From positions 1,364,001 through 1,428,000 of the forward strand of contig JAHLEZ010000016.1 of assembly GCA_020726505.1 (NCBI GenBank): a stretch of 64,000 nucleotides of DNA, in the 5' to 3' direction. Below the pieces are notes generated by a model. The model had not been told where the DNA came from and made no database searches. It worked only from the letters and a program-made list of their open reading frames with translations. The translations under genes and the position numbers were made by a program. The stretch's first letter is position 1. The number at the start of each line of letters is the position of its first letter. This stretch comes from Leptodontidium sp. MPI-SDFR-AT-0119 (lineage: Eukaryota; Ascomycota; Leotiomycetes; Helotiales; Leptodontidiaceae). Below, one piece after another: positions 22,503 through 33,800 of the stretch.

Positions 22503-23211
22503 AGTCCCCACCCCACTATTCCGGACACCTTTTACACCAAAATCAACGATTTTCACTTAATAATATCTTTATAAAACATTAATAAAAACTTATAAAATTA
22601 ATAACGTATAATATATATATATATATATATATATATTACTTTGAATATAATATATAAGCTAGTACTAATCAGGTAATTCTTGTTAATTTAAAATTTTAAA
22701 AACACTATACAAAAGTGACTAAAATTAATTTATAATTAAACGAATATAAATACTTTAAAAAAGGACGATTATAACCTATAAGACTACTGATTTAAGATTT
22801 TTAATTATTAGATAATTCTATTAGTAGTTGTTAATATACATTAGAATAGACTCTTTCAGACCCCTGTAAAATAGTTATTTTAAAATTACAAGATAACTAC
22901 TAATAGAATTGCTTAGTAATAAAAAAACTATTATAAGGACTCTATTTATTATTATATGAATTAATTTTAAGTACTTATAATTATAAAATTAAAGGTTATT
23001 TTTAGTTATTTTTATATAGTGTTTTTTGAATTTTAAATTAACGAGAATTGCCCGATTGAAACTAGCTTAAAGTAAATAAGCGAGGTTGTATATATATAAA
23101 TATTATATATTATTAATTTTATAAGTTTTCATTAACGTTTTTTAAAGATATTATTAAGTGAAAATCGTTGATTTTGGTGTAAAGGGTGTCCGGAATAGTG
23201 GGGTGGGGACT
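22503..23211. mobile_element. 709-bp foldback/MITE-like element with TA duplication
   Basis: Left end AGTCCCCACCCCACTATTCC continuing GGACACC..TTTACACCAAAATC; the right end is its near-perfect complement. TA flanks both sides (22501-22502 and 23212-23213). The inverted repeat is not confined to the ends: the arms stay alignable for roughly 300 bp toward a short centre, so the whole element could form a long hairpin. No coding frame is seen. A lone end of a related element lies at 46820-46869. Confidence 0.75.
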
Positions 23212-24498
23212 TAAACTGTGAACAGCGATTACGGGTTGAACTCTGGAGGCGTAACATCTGCGAAGGTGCGGTTTTCAGCAACAACCCGTAGGAAGGCAGC
23301 CCCTGCTCCCAAATGCCTGGCTAGATAGGTCTTACAATCGGGCTCTCAATACTACGTCTCCGTAGGTCAGAATCCTAGGCGATATCTTAGTATATGCCCG
23401 TCTCATGTCTGGTAAGCCAGCAACGCAGCGACGTTCACTCAAAGCTCTCAGAGGGCAGAAATCTGCTTATTTAGCTATATAGGGTGGCTAAGGATTAGAT
23501 TCGTATGCGGTAGATAAGGGAAGTTGTGAAGTTGAGGAAGAAAAGGAAGGAGGGAGATGACCCAGGTCGGGCCCAGGCACGCGGCGACAGGCGAGGCGAG
23601 GCGAGGCTCACTGTGCTCACATCTTTGCAAGAAGAGCAGAGCAAAAAAGAGGACTGTAGATAGTAAAAAAGGAAGAGAAGAGAAGATAAAAACAACAAGA
23701 CTCAAGAGAAATCCACCTACTTGCCCGTAGATTCCCACTCCCAAGTCAGACTTCCAATAGCTTTATAACCCTCTTATTCTACCAAGAACTGCTTGCGATG
23801 ATGTGATTAGCCACTGCTAATTACTAGGAGTGATGATTGTGTTCTTACTATGCGTATCTCCTTTGCGATGATATAACGCGTCTCGTACTCTCGACCTCCG
23901 TCTTTACCCTTAACTTGAAGCTCGCCGTCTACCACTTCACTATCCGTAGATGCTACTTTGTTATCCGCCGCTTCATCATCTGCTACTTTATTATCTACCA
24001 CTTCACCCTGTGCAGCTTTACTATCTGCAATTCCTGCATCTTTGCTATCCTAAGAGTCTGCGATTTCCAGGGGAGAGGTTAACATCTTTAATATGTGTGT
24101 TATTTGTAATGTGCAATCTAGTAGGGGATTTGATGCGCGGGGTAGAGACGAGAGATATTTAGAGAGTTGACGAGGGAGGGAGGTGAGGTGAGATGTGAAG
24201 TGATGTGAGTGACGACGGAAGGAAGAGTGTAAAGAGAGGTTTGAATGTTAAGTAGTGGTTTAGCTTCGGTAGTAGATAGTCCTTGACACTTTGTAGTAAT
24301 ATGTCACTCGATCTTAGTTAAGGAGAGAAGAGGAAAGGAATACATAGGAAGGTGAAGACATTAGAGAGTACCTCGTGACTTACAGTTATTTGCATAACGT
24401 GTGTTAGTAAGCGATTTTAACCGACCGCACCACTTTTGATTTCCAAGTTCCCCTCTACTATTCGCCATATATGCGCCCCTATACATAACTTTATAATT
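23212..24498. other. Spacer with purine-rich strand and a short coding-like repeat
   Basis: Mixed composition. 23840-24050 on the minus strand reads an acidic/alanine repeat of the type ADNKVADDEAADNKV, perhaps a linker of a lost protein. 24140-24260 is strongly purine-biased on the plus strand. No domain is recognised. Confidence 0.35.
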
Positions 24499-24760
24499 GT
24501 TAGTCCACAGGTCCCTGCATAAGCATACTTTAGTCTGAAAAGGGGGTGTAGTTAGGATCAGGAGCCAGAGCCTAGCCGGACTAGTTTCGGAGGACATTTG
24601 GTGGGGTTTCGTAATATATAGTTTAGCTTTCCTTGTACTCTCTTAAAAAATACACAGATTTTTGAATTACACTTTATTACTTTGTTATTATATTAATATA
24701 TTAATATATTACGTGGTATATAAACTACTACTACACTAATACTGTCAAATTCTTGTATTT
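24499..24760 (+). repeat. Partial copia-family LTR
   Basis: Aligns with 37208-37465 of the LTR at 36775-37468. Shared blocks include gtccacaggtcc, agccggactagtttc and ggtttcgtaatatatagt, and both copies run to the same 3' region (cactactacac-like end). The first 430 bp of the LTR are missing. Divergence is mostly transitions. Confidence 0.7.
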
Positions 24761-24839
24761 GCATGCCTCACTCTTCTAAAGGCAGAGTGAGAGTAGGTTT
24801 ATATATATGAGGGAGAGCTTCGAGAGCTTTCCATGTGTT

Positions 24840-26199
24840 TACAAATCAAGGCTTCTAGAGCCTTCGGTATCCACGAGATTCTTGGATCACATGATTTCTA
24901 ACAAGGGTAAGCAGGTACTCTAAATCTAATCTAAATCGCTACTAAACTTATATCACAAATAAGGCGACTTATTACTCTAATTATAAGATGAAATTTTCAA
25001 ATAGAAATAAACGTAAAGACAGGTTTTAACTTAGGCTAGGTATATAAGTTATATTATTTGCAAGAAGATGGATTATTATAGTAGTTGCCACTTTAACGAA
25101 GAGTAAGTAGCGTCTAAGGCAAGATACTTTACGGCGCGTAAGGCCGAAGGAATAAAAGTTATAAATAATACCTTTAAAAGATACTTGGCGTATATTAAGG
25201 GAGTTAAACTTAATTTAAACTAAAGTTAAATTACTTCCGGGTATTATTAAGAAGATTAGAGGAATATAAATTCGAATACTTTAATAGATATTAACGATTC
25301 TTTAAAGAGTTTTAATAATAGCGATAGCGATAGCACCGCAAACTTCACGATTATATTTATAATAAGTAAGGTATAATATAATACACGAGAAGTTATAAGG
25401 CAACTTAAGGAGAGGAAGGCTACTTATATCTTAGAAAGCAAAATCAAGAGACTTGCTCCTAGTGAGGCTTATATAACGCAATAAATAGACAAATTATTTT
25501 AAAATCTATTAATTAATATAAGGGCATTTAATAAAAACACGGGAGGAATTAATTAGTTACGAGCTTTGTAACGAATTTAAGATATTAAGTTTAATACTAG
25601 TTAGGCGGGCTAAAGCCGGATTATATTTAGAGCCAGTTCGCGATTATCCCTAGGGGTCGCTATAGTTAATACTTCGACTAAAGAAATACACTTTTAAATT
25701 ATAGATATAAATATCCTGTTTCTAGTTTACTTATAATAATTAAATACACTAAATACGCAATATAATAACCTGCGCAATATCTTAATTTAGGATGATAAGA
25801 AGCACTTAATTATGTGAAAGTATAAGTATTTATAGCTCCTTTTAGATTAATATTGTTAATTATTAAATACTTTGCGGGAGTATTAAGTGCGTACTACTTA
25901 ACTAAACCAAGGGTGTGTCGGCTTTGTAAGCGTTTCGGGTACCCTTTAATAAGACGTTTATAGTACTTATTAAACTAAGTTAGTTATAAGTATAATTCGC
26001 AAATTATATTAAGAGTTAAGGAAATATGTAAGTATTACTAAAAACATATAAATGCTTCACATAAGTTTTAGTTTAAAGCTACAAAACGACATCGGCTTTA
26101 ATTATATGATTTACGTAAACATCACGATATTTAAAGAATAATATGTCCTCCAAATCGTGGGTAAAGTAACGGGTTTTAGTACGGCGAAACTACTTTAGC
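24840..26199 (+). mobile_element. Truncated Ty1/copia copy (gag end to integrase start)
   Basis: This is a direct repeat of about 31880-33225, collinear over 1.3 kb and differing mainly by transitions. It covers the zinc-knuckle-like region (reading YYS..HF.EE equivalents), the protease region and the GAG-preintegrase/integrase start. It begins right after a partial LTR and stops at 26199 in the integrase, where DUF3435-related sequence of the other strand takes over. So most of gag and all of RT and RNase H are deleted. Stops in all frames. Confidence 0.75.
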
Positions 26200-26279
26200 A
26201 ACGAGGTAACTACACTGTCTTATTAGCCCGCCTTGTGCTGCTCTATCTCGAAGTCATGTGGCAGAAGATTAGTCAGCGT

Positions 26280-27930
26280 AAGGTATGCGAAATCCTGGAA
26301 TATATAAATTAGTTACATGCTATATCTATACTAATTCAACTTATAATATCTGCCTTTACAAGTTATTAAGATTTGTTATTAATTAAACGGTATATAGTAA
26401 CTCGGCCCCGCCGGCGAATAAATAGAGTTACCTCAAACTTAGGAAGTTGGCCTAGTTCGTGCGCTTTCTTAATGTATTCTTCCTCCCTAAAGCCCCTTTA
26501 TACAGATTCCTTCTTTTTGTCATTGTGTTACGACATAGGATACACTCTGTAGAGAAATAGGATGCCTTATAACGTTTATATATATAAGAAGTTGAGGAGA
26601 TAATCTCTCAGCCCTTTGATACGTGATAGTATCATTACTTTATTATTAACTTTTAAAGAGTAGTATAAACATAACCGGGCCTTATACCTTGTGTTCAAAG
26701 ACTCGTTCGGCCGTTATTAAGCTCGGTGCTTCGAAGGCCTTATTTACGATAATTAGGAAGACAAGATAAGTGATCGGACAAAAGATAGAGTCGCCTACTT
26801 TAGTAAAGAAAAATATCGTACTATTATAGTTTGTTAGTTCACTTTTAGAACATATGTAATAAAGAATAAGTTCATTAACTCACGGCTTTAGGCGTCTCTT
26901 AACTCCCTTATAATATATTAACTTAACCTTTATTACAAGTATATCCCGCTCCCCCGTTATAAGGTTCCGCACGACTAAGAGGCAGACGTCTTCGTAATAA
27001 AGCGCGTCGAATTATCTAAGTTTTATTTTAATATCGCTTATAATAACGTCGTCGTTAAAGCCATTATTATCGTTCTTAGAGCCTAAGTCAACAATAACGC
27101 TATCGTAATCATTGGAGCTAAAGTCGGCATTAGCGCTAACTTTAGCATCTTCATCTTTAAAGCTATTATTATCTATATCTCTATCGCCGGTTTCTTTGTC
27201 CTTAAGGCTAAGCTATCGCCGCTTCTTCTTCTTCTTCTTTATATCGACTAGCTCTACGGGCTAGCACTTTATAGCGAAAAGGAGAAGTAAAATTAGTATA
27301 AACTACACGTGATATCGCTTTATAAGGAAGGTAAAAGTGTCGCGTGCTTAGTAGTAATTAAGTAAAAGTAAGAGGTCGTTAATACTAAGGACAAGCTTCT
27401 CTTTGACTATAATATCGAGATTATAGTCTGTTATTAATTTACTATAAATATACTAAATAAACTTTAGTATCTTTATATAAAGATAAGATAAGATAATAGG
27501 GACCCTTTACTACGAGAACTTCTTTTATATTATTAGTATTTATGTGGCGGCTGTTCTCTCGATTGAAGAATATCTTAAGCCATAGATAATATTAGTGGCC
27601 GTACTCCTCTTCTTCACTCGATCTACTTCGTAAATGTGAATAACGAATGTTATTAAGGTCCCCTTCGAATAGTTCCGGATTATAGAGCGCTAGTGTGGAC
27701 TCTTAAGTAAATGTATACAAAACTTAACTTTAAAGTTAAACTAACTACGTACTCTACGCTGTGGATCGAGTATTTGCTTTCTTACTTATTAAACTTATCG
27801 ATAATGTCCTAAAGGTTGTCTTTCGTAGTATTAGTATAGTTAGGCTTGACGGTCGTCTCGTTATATTAATCGATTAAGTTCTAGTAATATTTGGGAGGGC
27901 GTGGTTAGACCTTAGGTTTAAGACGACGAC
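26280..27930 (-). pseudogene. DUF3435 protein (tyrosine-recombinase family) relic
   Basis: On the minus strand the best block reads DALYYEDVCLLVVRN, then GERDILVIKVKLIYYKG, DSIFCPITYLVF, NKAFEAPSLITAERVFEHKV. This matches the fungal DUF3435 pattern YeDv.L..vrnp..g.r..la.ev.l...KG......t..f.e...p.lCPi.h.laLa..d.af. Further upstream is FILILLLLFAIKC, the hydrophobic stretch that precedes it, followed by a long acidic Asp/Asn/Ser linker (27030-27200) and a Lys/Arg run. DUF3435 proteins are tyrosine recombinases; they include the captains of Starship giant elements and Crypton-like relatives. Stops and a frameshift interrupt the frame and the C-terminal catalytic residues cannot be traced. Limits are approximate. 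Confidence 0.65.
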
Positions 27931-28221
27931 GTTTAATACGATTATTAAGGCGTGCGAGATTCGGTAACGAGGTTGGGGGCTGTCGCAGACTGCGCCTGGC
28001 GACTATCGTAAAGGGAGGATTGTTCAGTCTTGTGGTGGGGGAGCCGAGAGCAGAATGTCGTCGTGCGAGGTGCTGAATCGAGAGGTGGGAGAAGGGGGAG
28101 GAGGGAGATGGGGATGAGGAGGGTATGTATGTGAGCGCGAACGATAGGCACTGCCATGGTGACTGACTAGAGGCCCCCCTAAAAACGGGGGGGTATAAAG
28201 TCAGAAAATCGAGAACTAGGA
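27931..28221. other. Spacer, no gene seen
   Basis: G-rich on the plus strand (28080-28200) with no recognised motif. It marks the change from RIP-degraded DNA to a normal-composition island. Confidence 0.4.
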
Positions 28222-28399
28222 TCAGAGAAACGGAAAGAGGTTGAGGTTAGACGCAACGACGATTAGCCGCCATGGCCCTAGGCGCCTTGGGACCCTACAC
28301 GTGATGAGTTGTGGGGGGTTCGAGCCCGCGTAAAACAGCGAGATGAAGCTGAGAAGAATTACAAGCGCAGAGAAGAGGCTGCTTGGCCAATTCCCGGAA

Positions 28400-28990
28400 C
28401 GAAGTATGCAAAGTTCTACCTCACGCCCGAAAATACACTCGAAAGCACTGCACCTAAGGTAGTAAGCTCGAAATTCCTCTCTGCTGTTGTTCGTTACCGT
28501 CAACAGTCGCCCCTGCTCAGCCTCTAGGCCTGTCGCTTTCTTGCTGTTCTCTTTTTCGTTTTGGGCGAACTCAACTTCTAGCCCATTCATGCGCGTCTCG
28601 TGGGTCTCGTCATGCCTTGCTACACGCTCTTCAAAGTTGCGCTGCATAATATATTATTCTTCTGCCGTTGCCGCTTCAACTCTTTTCCTCGGCTTTGTTC
28701 TTTCTTCCTTCAGCTCCTCGGCAATCTGTTTCAGCTGGTCCTCAATGCCAGCCTTTGCTTCGTGGTCCATAGTTCCTAAAGTGCTGATAGTAATTGCCTG
28801 TGACCTTACCACCTTGTCTTTCTCATCACACACTCTCTCCAATTCATTAACCCGTCTTTTGAGGCCATCAATCCTACTTAGATCATCCATGTGTGTGGTG
28901 AACATTACTTGTAAGTTTTTGATTGCTTATTGGGCTGCGTCCATCCTTTGAACAGCCTCACCTACGGCATGTGTCCAGGGTCCAAGGGTG
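28400..28990 (-). pseudogene. Coiled-coil protein gene fragment
   Basis: One minus-strand frame reads GEAVQRMDAAQ, then a TAA, MFTTHMDDLSRIDGLKRRVN, ELERVCDEKDKVV, GIEDQLKQIAEELKEERTKP, a second TAA near 28650, and NFEERVARHDETHETRMNGL. Heptad-like hydrophobic spacing and the high content of Glu, Lys, Arg and Gln indicate a long coiled coil. Both stops are one C-to-T step from CAA. I recognise no family. The frame can be followed to about 28400; the open sequence beyond has a different character. Confidence 0.5.
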
Positions 28991-29745
28991 GCTTTGTGCT
29001 TTAGGTGTGGTGGACTGGCCCTTTTGGGTCAGATATCTAACAGCAGAAGCAGCAGTCCTCACAAAGATGTTACAAGATACCGGCTATCGACGCAGTTATA
29101 ACGATCTTAGAAGATAGCTCCACGTGTACTGCAAAGCAACCAAAGCGAAAAGAAGTCAGGGAGTCATATTGCCCCTAGCCAACATATTGGAAGCTGTTCA
29201 CAATCCGAAACTCGATGTGTGAGGAAAGGAGTAAGCAATGCCACTGCTAGCTAGAGCTTACGATGTGAGCAGACTAAAATGATCGAGGGGGACAATGTGT
29301 GGCACGCCTTTCCAGTACCTCCAGTTCCTATTCTATATTGTCGGCCTCGCTACATCGATTTCAGCAAGGCAAAGTGAAAAGTTCGCTGAGGTGTAAGGCT
29401 AGGGACCGATAAACAACAAAGTAACCTTCAATGGTGAGCGCTTGTCTCAAATTTCAGAAAAGACGTACGTGCTTCGGAAGGAAACCCAAACAGCTCAAAG
29501 TAAGCGGTCATCTTCCCCTTCGCGAATTAGGTGTGAAGATTTCTAAAGGGAAAAGAGTCGTGATAGGGATTTTTAAAGATGTACGGGCTGGTGTCCTAAG
29601 ATTCTGGGTAACTGTGATTCTCCCCTATCGTGGGGCATTAGTGCATCTGTGTGGATCACCGAGGAAAATGACTCTTCAACACTTTCACTCAATGGCGAGT
29701 TCGTCACCTATTAACGTGACTTCCATAACGATTAAACTACGTACA
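28991..29745. other. Intergenic, no gene seen
   Basis: Normal-composition DNA 3' of the pirin gene. The open frame at 29431-29754 shows no domain and overlaps the 3' side of pirin on the other strand. Confidence 0.4.
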
Positions 29746-30832
29746 TCAAGTTAAGTTAAAGTTAAACGTCTTCTTGCTGTTCCAAGAGTGCACGCCTTCA
29801 AAGCCGTCGACTCCAGCGCGATAGTCCGAGACCTTCTTGTCAAGCCCACCCCTCGTAGTTGAGATGAAAGGACCCATGCTAAAAACTTCTTGGCCATCTA
29901 ATGGTTCACCCGAAAGCAATAGTAAGTGAGTAGGTTCATCACCAGTGTTCCCTAACTCAACAAAGTCACCTCTGCGAGTAAAGAAAGTGGTGTCATGTGG
30001 GCCAACCTTTTGCCCTCCAACTAAACCGGTTCCCGCAAGCGTATGGACGAAAGCATTATACCCTTCTGGAATTGGATGTTGGATTTTCGCTCCCTTCTGA
30101 AGCAAAACGTCGAGATAGTGGACGGCTGCACATGTTGGTATTGGTGCCGAAATGCCAAATGACTCTCCACTGATTACTTTGATGGTCACACCCTTCGCAG
30201 GTTGCACTGCGGGAATATCCTGGGACAATATGTCCTGATACTTTGGCTCGTCGTTGAGGTTCGCCTGTGGAAGTGCGACCCATAGCTGAATGCCTCGGTT
30301 TCGGTTGGTAACAGGGTCGCTTTGTGGGACTTCGCTGTGCATAATCCCTAGAATTCGAGATTGAGTTAGGACAGATATTGATGTAAAAGTAACTGGGTAA
30401 TGCTCACCCCTTCTAGCTTTCATATATTGTAGGTCGCCTGGGCGTAAGATCCCTTGCGATCCCTTGCTATCTTGATGTACGAGGTTGCCTTCGAGGATGT
30501 ACTTGAGCGCAGTAGTTAGCGTATAGTATACACACCACCAATTTCCCGATCTTATTAAGAATTCAGTTGTGTGGCTCACCGAAATAGTTTCTTGGCCAGA
30601 ATGCGGGTGGTCCCCAAATCCGGGAGAATCACCAGACACTTCGAGATCATCGAGAAGGAGGACTATCATTCGGCATCAGCAAGTCCTGACCTGAATTTGA
30701 GGTGTGATAATACTCACACGGCATAAACTCCCTGCCGCCTGGCCCAATGGGTTGACGAATGCTCATACCGCTCCCATGGTTCTTCGCGGCACTAACCGTA
30801 TGTCGTAGAACGGTCCTTGCAACAAGCGCCAT
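29746..30832 (-). CDS. Pirin family protein
   Basis: An apparently intact four-exon gene: 30832-30718, 30662-30580, 30501-30408 and 30347-29746. It codes about 297 residues, the normal pirin length. Splice sites are canonical (GTGAGT, GTGAGC, GTGAGC donors) and joining restores the family sequence: FMPFLLLDDLEV, GFGDHPHSGQETIS joined to YILEGNLVHQDSKGSQGILR, and KARRG joined to IMHSEVPQ. Pirins are bicupins (cupin_2 PF02678 plus pirin C-terminal PF05726). The four iron ligands known from human pirin (two His in HPH, then His and Glu in MHSE) are all present. GIQLWVALP, GVTIKVISGESFG and MGPFISTT are further family blocks. Roles proposed for the family are redox-sensing co-regulator in the nucleus or quercetinase-like dioxygenase; neither can be chosen here. 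There is no RIP, although it lies between two RIP-degraded tracts. Confidence 0.93.
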
Positions 30833-33800
30833 GTAGTTCAGGTTTCTGATTATTTATGTTAAGCTGACACAAACGGTTGCAAATTCGGAATTACCCCGAA
30901 TTAGTACTAAATCACATTTGGGAATCACTTTCTCGACTACTACCGCTAATTCTAATAATACTTTAATAAAATCAACCCCTAATGTCTCTATAACACTAAC
31001 TAGAAGTAGTTATTTATTCTATAGAAGAAGACACTCCTTCAGAAGGGTCAAGAGTAAAGCTTATAGAGACGATTTAGTTATTAAGATTACTTAGGATCTC
31101 CCTCACTAAAGGAGATAAGGTCGAGGATTTATATAGTGTAACCCCCCTACTTATAGTCCTAAAGAAGGAGTTCTTATTTACTCTTAAGAGGGATCCCCTA
31201 AGTAATCTCTACTTATGGAGATTAAATGACTACGCGTTGCCGAATCCCACACTAATACTAGTAATACCCCTACGGGACAAGTTATTACTACTATTTAAGG
31301 TTCCTAGGACTATCGGACTATATATAGAGCCGATTCGGCCGTCATAATATGTCATAGATTTATTGACCTTAGACTAGGCAAAATCGTTAGTAAACCTTAC
31401 TAAGATGTATACTAAGGAGTTCTAATATAGCGGAGACAAAGACTACCTAAATAAGAAGCTTTATATCTTCGCCGACTTATGTTAGAGAGTATTAGTTGAG
31501 ATTAAGGTCTAGAATCGAGCCTTTTCGTTAATACTACGAGACAGAGCTAGTTCGTATTACTACTAGTACTTTTAGAATAAGGAGTACTTATTTAATAAGC
31601 TTATTAGAACGACTCACGAATACTTTAAGATAAAGGAGAGAGTTAATAAGTTTCTTATCTAGTGGTTTAGTCTGACCTTCTCGTTATTTCAGGAGGAGCC
31701 TCACTAGAAGGGAAAGTCAATACTAACTTAATTAGAGAACTTCGCTAAGGAATTATAAAGTATTTAGCTTAGCCTAAAAGACGACAATATATAAAACGAT
31801 AAGACGCTCTGTGATAAGCTTGTATAAAGAGTATTAAGGAACCCCCTCTTTAAGATGGCCTTGTTTTAGGCACCCCCTACCTTCCCTATATTAATAGATA
31901 GTCTTCGCTTCGCCGTCGGCGTTGAGGTAACTCATGACTCGGGATCGAGGGTAAGTAAGTACTCCGGATCGTATACGAATTGCCACCGATCTTATGTTGT
32001 AAATAAGGCGGCTTATTACTCTGACTACAAGATGAAATTTTTAAGTAGAAACAAACGCGGAGACAAATTCCAGCCTATATTAGGTTACATAGGCTATATT
32101 ATCTATAAGAAGATGGATTGTTATAGTAGTCGCCACTCTGACGAAGAATAGGTAACGTCTAAGGTAAGATACTTCGCGGCGTGTAAGGCCGAAGGAGTGA
32201 AAGCCACGGATAAGACCTTTAGGAGCTACTTAGCTTATGTTAAGGGGATTGACCCTAATTTAGACTAGAACTAGACTATATCTAGACACTATTCGGGAAA
32301 CTACTAAGATATAGATTTAGACACTTTAATAGATATTAACGACTTTTTAGAGAGTTCTGATAACGACAATAGTGATAGCGCCGCAAACTTTACGACTGTA
32401 TTTATAGTAAGTGAGGCATAGTATAATACACGAGAAGTTATAGGCTAACTTAAGGAGAGGAAGGCTACTTATATCTTAGAAAGCAAAATCAAGAGACTTA
32501 CTTTGAGCGAGGCTTATATAACGTAATAAATAGATAGATTCTTTTAAGGTTTATTAATTAATATAAGGTCATTTAATAAAAACACGGGAGGAATTAATTA
32601 ACTACGGGCATTACAGCGAATTTAAGATGTTAAGTTTAACACTAGCCAGGCGGGCTAGAGCCGGATTACATTCGGTGCCGGTTCGCGGCCGTCCTTAAGG
32701 GTGGCCATAGTTAACACTCCGGCTAAAGAAATGGACTTTTAAATCGTAGACGCAGATATCTTATTTCTAGTTTGTTTATAATAGCTAGATGTATTAAATA
32801 CATAGTATAACAACCTGCGCAACGTCTTGATTTAGGGCGACAAGAAGCACTTAATTATGTAGAAGTATGAGTATCTATAGCTACTTTTAGACTAATATCG
32901 TCAATTACTAAACACTTTGACTAGAACGATAAATACATGCCACTTAACTAAACCAGAAATACGTCGGCTTTATAGGCGTTTCGGACACCCTTTAGTAAGA
33001 CGTCTTTAGCACTATTAGATTAAGTTGGCTATGAGTATGACTCGGAAGTCATGTTGAGGGTTAAAGAGATGTGTGAGTATTGCCAGAAACATATAAATAC
33101 TTTATATAAGTTCCGCTTTAAGTTACAAGACGACGTCGACTTTAATTATATAGTCTACGTCGATATCGTAATATTTAGAGAATAATATGCCTTTTATATA
33201 ATAAATGAGGCAACGGGTTTTAGTGCGGCGAAACTACTCCGAAAGGCCCCCGGTTCTACTACGACTTAGGCTACCTTTAACGTATTTAAATCAGTATAAA
33301 TTGACATATACCTTAAACCTCCGGATTTCGTTATATACGACTATGGCACTAATTTCAATTCTAAGGAGTTTCGGAGTGTACTTAGATCTATAAGTAGTAC
33401 CTCTAAACTAGTACTTATTAAGGCACACTATTTAATTAGCAAAGTTAAGTGATACTACTGCCCGCTACGCCGTGCCTATGAAATCGTTATAGAAGAGCAC
33501 CTTAAGTTAAGCGACGAAGACTAATTACAAATAATAGTAAAAGTAGTAAACGATATAATTAGACTTAATAGGCTTATTCTTATACTACTTGTTTTTGGCG
33601 TATACTTAAGAATAACGGAGTTAGACCCCCTAAATCCGTTAGTCGAGTAACGTGCGGCTACGATCAAGAAAGTTATAAAGGAAGTATAGAAAATTTATAT
33701 TATATATAAAGTTAATAACGTATTAGTTACACAAAACGGCCCCAGAACCACTTATATTCACGATCTCCACTTTAATAACTAAGTTTTAATATACTAAGAG

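Noticed and set aside
24040..24260. Purine-rich strand near 24140-24260 as a polypurine tract of a retroelement
   Set aside because: No LTR end adjoins it; the nearby partial LTR starts only at about 24499.
28267..28335. Functional tRNA gene
   Set aside because: A and B boxes look right but the T-stem has mismatches and no acceptor stem or cloverleaf can be drawn.
33205..33393. 62-codon frame in the copia integrase region
   Set aside because: Off-frame relative to the integrase reading (CAATGGGT...-type blocks continue in another frame); a by-product of lost stops.
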